Positions 39,606 to 47,153 of a stretch of 64,000 bases of DNA are shown in pieces. Both the position numbers and the translations under genes were made by a program. The DNA lies in assembly GCA_030715195.1 (NCBI GenBank), contig JAUYVI010000001.1:496001-560000 (forward strand), in the 5' to 3' direction. This stretch comes from Dongia sedimenti. GTDB lineage: Bacteria > Pseudomonadota > Alphaproteobacteria > Dongiales > Dongiaceae. Numbering within the stretch: the stretch's first letter is position 1; every line of letters starts with the position of its first letter. Below the pieces are notes generated by a model. That model was not told where the DNA came from. It ran no database searches and worked only from the letters and a program-made list of their open reading frames with translations.

Positions 39606-40595
39606 ATGAGTTCTGGCGTGCTGGAATTTTCAACCGACGCTCTTCCCGAACGCGATCGGGTTTCCATCTGGCGGGAAGAGTTCGCCCGTGGCGTCGTCCA
39701 GATGGATGTTCGCCAGTTGGACGAAGAGGCCTTTCGCAGCGAATCCCGGATTCGCATTCTTCCCGATCTCAAGATCTGGTCGTCCTCGGTGACCGGTTGC
39801 ACGTTGGAGCGAACGCCCTCGCTGGTGGCCGACGGCGACGACAGCATCGTGCTCGGCATCATCAAGCGGGGCCGGACCGCGGTGGTACAGCGCGGCCAGG
39901 AGACGATTTTCAGCGAGGGCGAGGCGTTTCTCTGGGCGAGCGATACGGTCGGGACCTATCGCAGTCCCGGCGAGCAGGATTTCGTCACCTTCGCCTTTCC
40001 CCGGGAAAACCTCGCGCGCACGGTCGCCGATGTCGACAAGGCGCTGCTGAAGGCGATCCCCGCCTCGACGGAGGCGCTGCGTTTGCTGGTCGGCTACGCC
40101 GATCTGCTGCAGCACGCCAAGGCGCCGACCGAGCCGGAAATCCTTGCGCTGAGCTCCGCTCATATCCACGACCTGGCGGCGCTGGCGCTCGGCGCCACCC
40201 GCGACGCGGCGGTGGTCGCGAAGGGCCGCGGCCTGCGCGCCGCGCGCCTGCGGGCGATCAAATCCGACATTCTCGCCAATCTTTCGCGGCCGGGCCTCGC
40301 CGTCGCCGAACTCGCCGCACGGCACGGCATCTCGCCGCGCTATATCCGCGCCTTGTTCGAAAGCGAGCAGACGAGCTTCACTGAATTCGTGCGCGAACAG
40401 CGTCTGCGGCGCGCCCATCGCATCCTGTGCAGCACCGCCTCCGCCGGCCGCAGCATCGCCGCGATCGCATTCGATTGCGGCTTCGGCGATCTTTCCTATT
40501 TCAACCACAGCTTCCGGCGGCGATTCGGCACGACTCCCACGGACATTCGCAATCACGCGCACGGGAATTCCGCGGCGAATTCCCCCGGTCGCTGA
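39606..40595 (+). CDS. AraC-family transcriptional regulator
   Basis: A 329-aa protein. The N-terminal part (about 20-190) is an AraC-binding-like cupin domain of the type seen in regulators of the transcription activator NphR kind (for example LPERDRVSIWREEF). The C-terminal HTH pair covers about 225-320: LAVAELAARHGISPRYIRAL and IAAIAFDCGFGDLSYFNHSF, then FRRRFGTTPTDIR. GAGGGG before the ATG at 39606 supports the start. It lies between the two VPLPA-CTERM genes; the ECF-like sigma gene follows on the same strand. Confidence 0.88.
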   Translation: MSSGVLEFSTDALPERDRVSIWREEFARGVVQMDVRQLDEEAFRSESRIRILPDLKIWSSSVTGCTLERTPSLVADGDDSIVLGIIKRGRTAVVQRGQETIFSEGEAFLWASDTVGTYRSPGEQDFVTFAFPRENLARTVADVDKALLKAIPASTEALRLLVGYADLLQHAKAPTEPEILALSSAHIHDLAALALGATRDAAVVAKGRGLRAARLRAIKSDILANLSRPGLAVAELAARHGISPRYIRALFESEQTSFTEFVREQRLRRAHRILCSTASAGRSIAAIAFDCGFGDLSYFNHSFRRRFGTTPTDIRNHAHGNSAANSPGR

Positions 40596-40724
40596 CGCCG
40601 CGCGCGCGACGGGAGTCGGTGCCGCCCAAGCCGGGCGCAACGGCCGTCCAGCCCAAGCCGGAAACCAAGGGGACGGACTATCGTCCCCGGCGATTCATGG
40701 CTCTTCTTTTGAGGATTCCGAAAA

Positions 40725-41273
40725 TTGCGGCTTCTCGCTCGCAAGAACACGACCGCCCCGGCCGGGTGCGACGACTTGCGGGCGCGCGCGTCGCGGCAGG
40801 CGGCGGACGATATCGCCCTGCTGCAATGCACCGCCGGCGGCGATCGGACCGCGTTCGCGCAACTCTGCCGGCGTCTGCAGCACCCCTTGTTCGGCTATCT
40901 GATGATAGTCGCCGGGGATCGAGCGGCGGCGGAGGAATTGCTCGGCGAAACCTGGATCGAGATCTGGCGCCAGGCCGCGCGCTTCGACGGCCGCGTTGCG
41001 GTGAACGTCTGGGCGTTCTCGCTGGCACAGCACCGCGTGATCCGTCGCCACAGCAGGGCGTTTGGCGACCCTGCTCTGCCCCACATGAGCCCGGCGGCGA
41101 CGGATGCGCCGGCGATTCAGAATGCCGAACATCGCGCGATCTTGAATCTCACCTATCACCAGGAGTTCTCCGTTCGGGAGATCGCGGAGATCCTCGGGGT
41201 ATCGCCACCCATCGTGAGGGTTCGCATGTCCCAGGCTCGTCAATGCATTAAGACAGGCGCGTCGCCGACATGA
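40725..41273 (+). CDS. ECF-type sigma-70-like factor
   Basis: A 182-aa protein. Region 2 is at about residues 42-110: FAQLCRRLQHPLFGYLMIVA and EELLGETWIEIWRQAARFDG. Region 4 is at about 135-178: LTYHQEFSVREIAEILGVSP then IVRVRMSQARQ. The start appears to be TTG at 40725 (GAGG lies 10 bases upstream). It is a compact factor without an adjacent anti-sigma gene. Neighbouring VPLPA-CTERM genes could be targets, but no shared promoter motif was detected by eye. Confidence 0.78.
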   Translation: MRLLARKNTTAPAGCDDLRARASRQAADDIALLQCTAGGDRTAFAQLCRRLQHPLFGYLMIVAGDRAAAEELLGETWIEIWRQAARFDGRVAVNVWAFSLAQHRVIRRHSRAFGDPALPHMSPAATDAPAIQNAEHRAILNLTYHQEFSVREIAEILGVSPPIVRVRMSQARQCIKTGASPT

Positions 41274-41398
41274 AGTGAGATGTCGCGGCTCGGTCCAGTC
41301 CATGGCACGCACTTTCTGAGAGATTGCGAGCCCGGGGCGTTTGTTTCAGGGCTAGGGAGTGCGAAGCGCTCCGTGCGTCGGCCGCGATCTGCCCCCGC

Positions 41399-42103
41399 TC
41401 AGAATTTGGCCCTGCGCCGCCGCCAGCCCAGGAATCCAACGGTGCCGAGCGCCGAGACCATCAGTGGCAACGTCGCGGGGATCGGTGTCGTAGAGATCGG
41501 TACGGCGGCAACGGTCAGCGCGCCGAAATCAAGGACCCCATGGAAATTGCCGAAAGACGCTGTCGCGATGTCGAACGACAGGGATGCCGTGCACGCGACG
41601 CAGCTTGATATCGTGATCGCGGTAAAGATCGAACCGGGGAACGAGGACCCCGGCGCTGTCGAACTCAAACTGGCCTGCGCTTGCTCAAACTGCGGCGACG
41701 TCGGGGCGACCTGGTGATTGATGATCGCATAGGTCGGGACATTGGAGACAATCTCCCGGTTGCCGGTCGGCGAGCTGGGACCGCTGAAGGCGTGGCTCTG
41801 GCCGTTGATGGTGAGGTTCGCCGTCACGCCGCCGAAAATCTGATCGCCATTAAAACCCGGCACCGAGAATGTGGAATAGCTCCCCGCGGTCGAATCCATC
41901 GTGAAGACCAGGGTGTAGTCGGAACCCGCCAAATCGGCGCCCACCGTGCCGAAGACTCCGCTGCTGTCGATGGCGCTGCGGACCGTTCCGGTCCAGGTCG
42001 CGGTCATCGTGGTCGCGGCTGCCGGCGCTGCGGCCCCCAATACAGCGATCAGCGCGAGACCAACGAGTTTGGCGGAGAGGCGCGCGCAAATGGTTGCATG
42101 CAT
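41399..42103 (-). CDS. VPLPA-CTERM sorting-domain protein (second of two)
   Basis: A 234-aa exported protein. Signal peptide about residues 8-30 (LVGLALIAVLGAAAPAAA). The mature part is Ser/Thr/Gly-rich beta structure (TATWTGTVRSAIDSSGVFG and others), with a CVAC pair. The C-terminus matches the sorting signal: TPIPATLPLM, a hydrophobic helix, then GWRRRRAKF. It resembles the first VPLPA gene only at the ends, so they are not close paralogues. Confidence 0.82.
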   Translation of the reverse strand: MHATICARLSAKLVGLALIAVLGAAAPAAATTMTATWTGTVRSAIDSSGVFGTVGADLAGSDYTLVFTMDSTAGSYSTFSVPGFNGDQIFGGVTANLTINGQSHAFSGPSSPTGNREIVSNVPTYAIINHQVAPTSPQFEQAQASLSSTAPGSSFPGSIFTAITISSCVACTASLSFDIATASFGNFHGVLDFGALTVAAVPISTTPIPATLPLMVSALGTVGFLGWRRRRAKF

Positions 42104-42619
42104 GATCGTACCCGGGGTTGTTGGTGGCGGGAGATTAAACTACCGAACCGCGAAACAGCAACAGGTTGAATATGTCGGTCAGGCTGGAGTCTGCCAGCGC
42201 ATGAGATTCCAAACCACCGGCAATTCGGTTGGTGAATTCGGCCGTTCACGCTGCGCGAAATGTCGATGGCGTGGCATCGCTGCTTGTCTCGGCGCCAAAA
42301 AATTTAGTATGTTACTCGCGTATAGGCGGCACTCACTCCGCCGCCTCTCCGCCGTGCCGGGGCTTGAAGTCCCGATAACGCGGCGCCCCGTTCATACCTC
42401 CGCCGTGCCGGGCATTTGTTCCCGATAACGCGGCCATTCCGTCCACGCATTGAAACGACCGGTGCCGCGCGCATCGTGCGTTGCCGAATCTTGCATGCGT
42501 CACGTCCGGACTGGACACGGACAAAAATGCACCCGCGCGGCCGATGCCGACCGTGTCGTCCGCCGCAGAAGCTCAACCCCCGCGCAACTTGTACCGGGCT
42601 TTTACAGGAAGAGAAATCG
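42104..42619. other. Intergenic region with a promoter-like pair
   Basis: About 515 bases. TTGTCT at 42284-42289 and TATGTT at 42308-42313 with an 18-base spacer could serve the DUF2280 gene. A two-copy 50-base repeat follows (annotated separately). No gene is seen. A single CATTGAAAC near 42450 resembles a CRISPR repeat end but is not repeated. Confidence 0.45.
42347..42434. repeat. Two tandem copies of a ~50-base unit
   Basis: TCCGCCGTGCCGGG and CCCGATAACGCGGC occur at 42348 onward and 42371-42384, and again at 42399 onward and 42421-42434. The offsets are 51 and 50 bases, so one base was gained or lost. The middle of the unit differs between copies. No third copy nearby. Confidence 0.65.
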
Positions 42620-43390
42620 ATGCCGACCCTCACCGACGAGATCAAGACCTTCATCGTCAAAGGCTTAGCCTGCTACGACACCCCCTCCCAGGTGGCCGAG
42701 GCCGTCAAAGCCGAGTTCAACATCGAGATCACCCGACAGCACGTCTACGCCTACGACCCCAACGCTTCGCAACACATGGCCCCGCGCTGGCGAGAACTCC
42801 ATGCGGCGACCCGCGCGGCGTTGCTGCGCGAGCTGGCCGAGATCGGCATCGCCCATCGGGCGGTCCGCCTCCGCAGATTGGACCGCCTGGCCAGCCGCTC
42901 CGAACGCCACAACGTCACGACCGCGCTCAAATGCATCGAGATGGCGGCCAAGGAGTGCGGCGGCATGTATGAAAACCGCAAGCCGATCGTCGCGCAGCCC
43001 ACCGCGCCCCAGCCCGCCCTGCCGCAGTATGCGACGCCGGAGCCGCCCGCGCCGCAGCCTGCAGCGGCACAGGCCGCCATGCCGGAGCGCGCCGCCCCAC
43101 AGGCGGTCGCGCCACGGCCGCAGGCGACAGAGCTCCAGCCCACGACGCCGCGGCACGCCGTGCCGTTGCCCGTCCTGCCTCAGCCCGATCGGCCGGCGCC
43201 TTCCTGTCCGCGGCCGCTGGCCGTGCTGGCGCTACCGCCACAGCCTCCGTCGTCTTCCGAAGCCCGGCCGCTCAGCCGGGAGGAACGCTTCCGTGCCTGG
43301 GCCCGTGACCGGGATGCGCGGGACCGGGTGGTCGCCGCCGAGACGCTCTCGGACAGCGGGCGTATTTCGACCGCGCCGCCGGCTTCGTGA
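42620..43390 (+). CDS. DUF2280-domain protein, probably phage-derived
   Basis: A 256-aa protein. Residues about 1-118 match DUF2280: LTDEIKTFIVKGLACYDTP, VKAEFNIEITRQHVYAYDP and AHRAVRLRRLDRLASRSER. DUF2280 occurs in phage proteins near the small terminase. The rest (about 125-225) is a low-complexity Pro/Ala/Gln tail with repeated PAPQPA-like phrases. No other phage gene is nearby, so it looks like a domesticated or stranded gene. AGGAAGAG before the ATG gives good initiation context. Confidence 0.8.
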   Translation: MPTLTDEIKTFIVKGLACYDTPSQVAEAVKAEFNIEITRQHVYAYDPNASQHMAPRWRELHAATRAALLRELAEIGIAHRAVRLRRLDRLASRSERHNVTTALKCIEMAAKECGGMYENRKPIVAQPTAPQPALPQYATPEPPAPQPAAAQAAMPERAAPQAVAPRPQATELQPTTPRHAVPLPVLPQPDRPAPSCPRPLAVLALPPQPPSSSEARPLSREERFRAWARDRDARDRVVAAETLSDSGRISTAPPAS

Positions 43391-43413
43391 GGTGGGTGCA
43401 TCGACCTTCCGCT

Positions 43414-44592
43414 TTATGCGCGGTCGAGAATCCGCGAGACGCAGTTCAGCGATCCGAGCTGATCGGCCAGCGGCAGGAAATCGCCGCCGCGCACCACCTC
43501 GAAGCCGAGCCCTTCCCAGACCGCGGCGTTGGCATCGTCGGCGGCTTTCAGCTCGGGCCAGGGATCGAAGCCGTATTCCGGCAGGAAGACGCGGCAGCCG
43601 CCCGCTTGGCCCATGCACTCGACCCAGCAATTGTTGGCCGAGGCGTAGAACCATTCGCGCAGCTTCGCCTCCGGGTCGTCGAAATAGACGAAGGGCAGCG
43701 GGTTGCGGTGGACGTCATAGCCGCGGAGCCGCAGGCCGAACTCGATCTGCTCGAAGGCCTTGATCGGGAAGCCCTCCGGCAGCGGCAGGCCGATCAGCTT
43801 GCTGGCCCAGACCGGATCGCCGAGCAGGATGCGCTGGGTCCCGTCCGGCGCGGGTCCGGCCAGGGTCATGAACATGTCGAGATGGAAGATCGGCTGGCGC
43901 GATCCGTCGGCGGCGATGCTGCGGTCGATGTCCTGGCGCCAGCTCCAGTCGCCCGGCGTCCGCTCGAACCGGACCGGCCCGCGCCGTTCCAGCGGCGCGC
44001 AGGCGATGACCTCGATGGCGCGTCCGCTGTCGATCCCGGCTTCGCAAAGGTCGGCGCCGACGAAGCAGGTCTTGCCGTCCACCAGGATATTGCCGCCCGG
44101 CTGCGCCACGCCGAGCGCGATGCTGCCGTTCAGCCCGCAGGCCAGTCCGGCGGCGTCCGCGGTGTAGTCGTCCGGGTCGTGGGATCCGAGCACCGCGGTC
44201 GAGCCGTCGGCATTGCGCATGACCGTCACCCGATCCTGGGCCCAGGGCCAGAGCGCGGCGCCTTGCGGCGCGGCGATCACCGCGATCTCCGCGGCGAGGC
44301 CGAGACCGTCCACCAGCGCGCGGAGTTCCGCCGCGTCAGCTTCGTGAACGGCGAGCGAGATGCGCCGGAACCCGCCGGCCAGCCGCAGCAGGCGTTCCAG
44401 CATGCCCTGCTCGAAGCCCGGCAGGCGCCGCGTCGCCACCATGAAGACATGGTTGATCCGGCCCCGGGCGCTCGGCAGCAGTGCGCGTTCGCCCTGGGCC
44501 GGCAGGGCGGCGTCGGGCCTGCGCGGGAGCACGCCGCGCGGCCGGGGTTCGGCTGTCTCCGGACACCGCGTGAAGTTTCTCTGCTTCATCAT
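43414..44592 (-). CDS. Guanidino-group-modifying enzyme (agmatine/peptidylarginine-deiminase-like)
   Basis: A 392-aa protein of the five-fold beta/alpha propeller superfamily. The catalytic positions are visible: Asp120 in WPWAQDRV, GGN at 167-169, His237 and Asp239 in HLDMF, and Cys384 in LNCVSRIL. The late segment YASANNCWVECMGQAGGCRV and VFLPEYGFDPWP are also superfamily-like. Members hydrolyse or transfer the guanidino group of arginine, agmatine or peptidyl-arginine. It starts 7 bases after tfuA, so it is in the YcaO operon. I infer an arginine-modifying step on the cluster's substrate; free-substrate hydrolysis remains possible. Confidence 0.82.
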   Translation of the reverse strand: MMKQRNFTRCPETAEPRPRGVLPRRPDAALPAQGERALLPSARGRINHVFMVATRRLPGFEQGMLERLLRLAGGFRRISLAVHEADAAELRALVDGLGLAAEIAVIAAPQGAALWPWAQDRVTVMRNADGSTAVLGSHDPDDYTADAAGLACGLNGSIALGVAQPGGNILVDGKTCFVGADLCEAGIDSGRAIEVIACAPLERRGPVRFERTPGDWSWRQDIDRSIAADGSRQPIFHLDMFMTLAGPAPDGTQRILLGDPVWASKLIGLPLPEGFPIKAFEQIEFGLRLRGYDVHRNPLPFVYFDDPEAKLREWFYASANNCWVECMGQAGGCRVFLPEYGFDPWPELKAADDANAAVWEGLGFEVVRGGDFLPLADQLGSLNCVSRILDRA

Positions 44593-44598
44593 GCGGCG

Positions 44599-45330
44599 CT
44601 ACTCATCCTTCACCGCATGCAGCAATTTCATCCACTGCGTGGTCTCCTGGAAGTCCCAGGCATGGACCGGCTGCGGAACGCGGTCCGGCTGGGCGCGCAG
44701 CCAGTCCAGCACTTCCAGTGCGTCGAGACGCTTCTGGTCGACCGCGTTGGCCTGGAACCAGGCGCCGGCCGCCTGTGCCTCGTCGGGATCAAGATCGGCG
44801 CTGCGGCGGATGATCTCCGCATAGGTCCGTTCCGAGTAGTGGATCTGCCGCGCCGCTTCGGTGAGGCTGCGGACCGTGCCGGTCCTCACCACGCCCTGGC
44901 GGTCGAGCAGCGACAGGGTCGGCTCGACATTCACCATGGGCTCGGTCAGCGGCAGGAAGTTCAGCTCTTCCGGCGCGTGAAGCTGCGCGACCTCGGCATC
45001 ATCGACGATCTCGCCGGTGGCGTAGCGGCGATAGATCGTCCCGATCCCGGTCATGCCGTAGGCGGCGCACTCGGCGGCGCGGAGCGCGCCCATGCTGGCG
45101 CCCCCGGCGACGGGGAGGCCGAGCGAAAGGGCATAGAGCACTTCCTTGTGCCAGGGCGAGGCACTCTGGTCGAACAACCCGTCCACCAGGGCGATCGCGG
45201 TCACGCCGCTGCGCGCGGCACGGGCGATGTCGCCGCAGCGGGCGGGTCCGGCCCAGACGATGTCGTCCTGACGCCTGCGAAGGAATGCGAGATCCCGATG
45301 CAGGCTGGGACCCACGAAGATCACTTTCAA
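44599..45330 (-). CDS. TfuA-like protein
   Basis: A 243-aa protein. The TTG start at 45330-45328 overlaps the ycaO stop (TTGA); the N-terminus MKVIFVGPSLHRD is as in the family. The conserved core GGASMGALRAAECAAYGMTG and GTIYRRYATGEIVDDAEV is the TfuA hallmark. TfuA proteins work with YcaO enzymes in trifolitoxin production and in backbone thioamidation (McrA glycine in methanogens, thioamitides). The short C-terminal extension has an Asp/Glu-rich helix. No close methanogenesis or known thioamitide genes are present. Confidence 0.9.
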   Translation of the reverse strand: MKVIFVGPSLHRDLAFLRRRQDDIVWAGPARCGDIARAARSGVTAIALVDGLFDQSASPWHKEVLYALSLGLPVAGGASMGALRAAECAAYGMTGIGTIYRRYATGEIVDDAEVAQLHAPEELNFLPLTEPMVNVEPTLSLLDRQGVVRTGTVRSLTEAARQIHYSERTYAEIIRRSADLDPDEAQAAGAWFQANAVDQKRLDALEVLDWLRAQPDRVPQPVHAWDFQETTQWMKLLHAVKDE

Positions 45331-46628
45331 TGCAGTCGTCCGATCAGGGTCGCCAGTGCGCGCGCCCCCATCTTCGAACGCGGCCCGGTCAAGTCCGTCT
45401 GCAGGCCGGGAACGATCATCCGCACCACACTGATGCCGAAATCGTTCTTGATCGGCACGGCGATCACCTGCTCGATCCCGCGCCGCTTCAGCTGCGCGAC
45501 GATCGACCGGATTCCGCCGCCGAGGTCGGGCAGGGGACGCGCCGGAGCCGGCGGCACATTCGGATCGATGAAGGCCAGCAGTTCGACGATCGCCTTGCGC
45601 TCGGCGCCTTCGGCCTCCTCGTACATCTCCGGAAAGAGATCGTCGCGCGAGCCGGTGATGCGCGTGATCCGCGACTGCGCCGCCTCGGCGATCGCCTTCA
45701 CGATCGCCACCGGGCGCGAGACATGGCAGGCGGAGCCCGCGGAATGCGCGTAGCGCGGCACCAGCGGCGCGTTCGCCATGGCGCTGTCGCTGATGATCGC
45801 GGTGAAGGCCGGCAGGCCGATATCGCTGGTCATGTCGAGCAGTGTCAGGTCGAATCCCGCGGCGCGAATCCGCTGCTCGAACTGCAGCGTCTCCATTCCG
45901 TCGCTCGCCGCGACGCAGGCGACGCGCTGGCTGAGCTCGGCGGTCGACATCAGCTCGAGCAGCGCCGAAGCATCGCGCTCGATCAGCTCGCAGAGGCCGT
46001 GCAGGATCGCGGTTCTGAAATCGAAGCCGGAGGCCAACCCGTCGGTCGAGACCTGGAAGGCACCGCTGAAACCCGGCGGGTCGGGGCGATAGTCCGCGCC
46101 GACCAGCGACCATGGCACGTGCACCAGCCGCTTGGCGGTGAGATCGTAGCCCTGCACCCAGGCCAGCGGTTGGCTTCGATTGAGCCGGTCGAGGCGGCAG
46201 CGCGTGGACAGGTCCAGCGCCATGACGGGCGTGCCGGAACCGGAGAGTTCCGCCAGGCTCGCCCATTTCAGGCTGCCCGGCAGCCGCTCCGCCGCCGCCA
46301 GCTCGAGCGATTCCATGATGGCGGAGATGAAGGCCTCGTCCTTGAGCGCGCCCTTGCCCTGGCTGACCGAGAGCGAGCGCGAGTTCGGCCGGAAGGCAAG
46401 CGCCACCGGAATCCCGATGCGGTCGAGACCCGTCACTTCCGCGACCCGGGTGATGCCCGCGGCCGCGAAATGCGGACGGACCCGCTGGACGAGGTTCCGC
46501 AGGTCCGCCGCACGGTCGTCAGCGGCGGGACGATGGGCGTCCCACCGCTGACCGTCACAGGCGCTCTCGATCAGCAAACCGAGCGGCGCTCTGGTCTCCC
46601 CCTCCTGGACTGTACTGTCTGCCGTCAA
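45327..46628 (-). CDS. YcaO-domain enzyme (TfuA-associated)
   Basis: A 433-aa protein. A TTG start at 46628-46626 overlaps the previous gene's TGA; GAGGAAAAG lies just before it. YcaO enzymes use ATP to activate a peptide-backbone amide. The ATP/Mg helix IMESLELAAAER is at about 104-115, TDGLASGFDFRTAILHGLCEL leads to LIERDAS near 215-221, and the C-terminal block SVVRMIVPGLQ is present. The C-terminus is IGRLH and lacks the Pro-rich PxPxP end of azoline-forming YcaOs. With TfuA next door, a thioamide-type reaction is the more likely chemistry. The substrate is not evident. Confidence 0.9.
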   Translation of the reverse strand: MTADSTVQEGETRAPLGLLIESACDGQRWDAHRPAADDRAADLRNLVQRVRPHFAAAGITRVAEVTGLDRIGIPVALAFRPNSRSLSVSQGKGALKDEAFISAIMESLELAAAERLPGSLKWASLAELSGSGTPVMALDLSTRCRLDRLNRSQPLAWVQGYDLTAKRLVHVPWSLVGADYRPDPPGFSGAFQVSTDGLASGFDFRTAILHGLCELIERDASALLELMSTAELSQRVACVAASDGMETLQFEQRIRAAGFDLTLLDMTSDIGLPAFTAIISDSAMANAPLVPRYAHSAGSACHVSRPVAIVKAIAEAAQSRITRITGSRDDLFPEMYEEAEGAERKAIVELLAFIDPNVPPAPARPLPDLGGGIRSIVAQLKRRGIEQVIAVPIKNDFGISVVRMIVPGLQTDLTGPRSKMGARALATLIGRLH

Positions 46629-46990
46629 ACTTTTCCTCGGTCGACAAAATCTTGAATCAGCGGTGCCAGCGGACTCTTGCTCTGGAACAGCTGCTCGATC
46701 GGATGCGAACGCTTGATCATCACCAGCTTGCCGAGTTGGCTGGTGGAGAACGACAGGAAGACGTTGCGGGAGACCGCGTTGTCCTTCTTGACGTTGTCCA
46801 CCACGCTCTGCGCCAGGGCATCGCGACTCTTTTCGTTCGACGCGTCGGTACCCGCGGCGTCGCCCTGGAACATGCTGACGATGCTCAGCCACGCACTCTT
46901 CGGCACCGGAACCGCGGTTCCCTGTGCCTTGCTGATGAACCAGAGGTCGTTGTCGTCGTCGAGGTTCCCCACCAGGAAGTAGTCGGACAT
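46625..46990 (-). CDS. 121-aa protein opening the YcaO operon (function unknown)
   Basis: The first gene after the box at 47054-47071. The ATG at 46990 follows GGGGGATGAAAGG. It begins SDYFLVGNLDDDNDLWFIS and has VPVPKSAWLSIVSMFQGD and SFSTSQLGKLVMIKRSHP. There is no cysteine, no signal peptide and no repeated core. The stop overlaps the ycaO TTG. It may be a substrate carrier, a substrate itself, or an adaptor for the YcaO/TfuA enzymes. Nothing like a RiPP recognition element or a classic leader/core split is certain. Confidence 0.7.
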   Translation of the reverse strand: MSDYFLVGNLDDDNDLWFISKAQGTAVPVPKSAWLSIVSMFQGDAAGTDASNEKSRDALAQSVVDNVKKDNAVSRNVFLSFSTSQLGKLVMIKRSHPIEQLFQSKSPLAPLIQDFVDRGKV

Positions 46991-47053
46991 CCTTTCATCC
47001 CCCTTCGTTTGAGCGGTCTGATTCGCAAGACCAAGAAGACGGTAGAGAAAGGG

Positions 47054-47071
47054 GCGTGACTGGGGCGTGAC
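47054..47071 (-). promoter_or_regulatory. SARP-type direct-repeat box upstream of the YcaO operon
   Basis: On the minus strand GTCACGC, CCCA, GTCACGC: two identical heptamers in 11-base phase. It lies 63 bases upstream of the 121-aa gene and points toward it. Heptamer direct repeats with 11-base phase near the -35 site are the established binding mode of SARP-type activators. The same core occurs at 49389-49406. Confidence 0.65.
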
Positions 47072-47122
47072 CGGTTGCAGACGCCGGACTCGGTTGGATA
47101 AGAGTTTGATCGGATTGGGCTT

Positions 47123-47144
47123 GCCGCCGTGCGGCGACGGCGGC
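47123..47144 (-). terminator. Hairpin after the SARP-like regulator gene
   Basis: GCCGCCGT (47123-47130) pairs with ACGGCGGC (47137-47144) around a 6-base loop, 9 bases after the regulator's stop. No U-run follows on the minus strand, so this is only a possible terminator separating the regulator from the YcaO operon. Confidence 0.4.
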
Positions 47145-47153
47145 CTTGCGGCC

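Noticed and set aside
42440-42460. CATTGAAAC resembling the end of a CRISPR repeat
   Set aside because: It occurs once, with no repeat partner or spacer structure.
42620-43390. Prophage region
   Set aside because: Only a single DUF2280 gene is phage-like; no integrase, capsid, portal or lysis gene is near.
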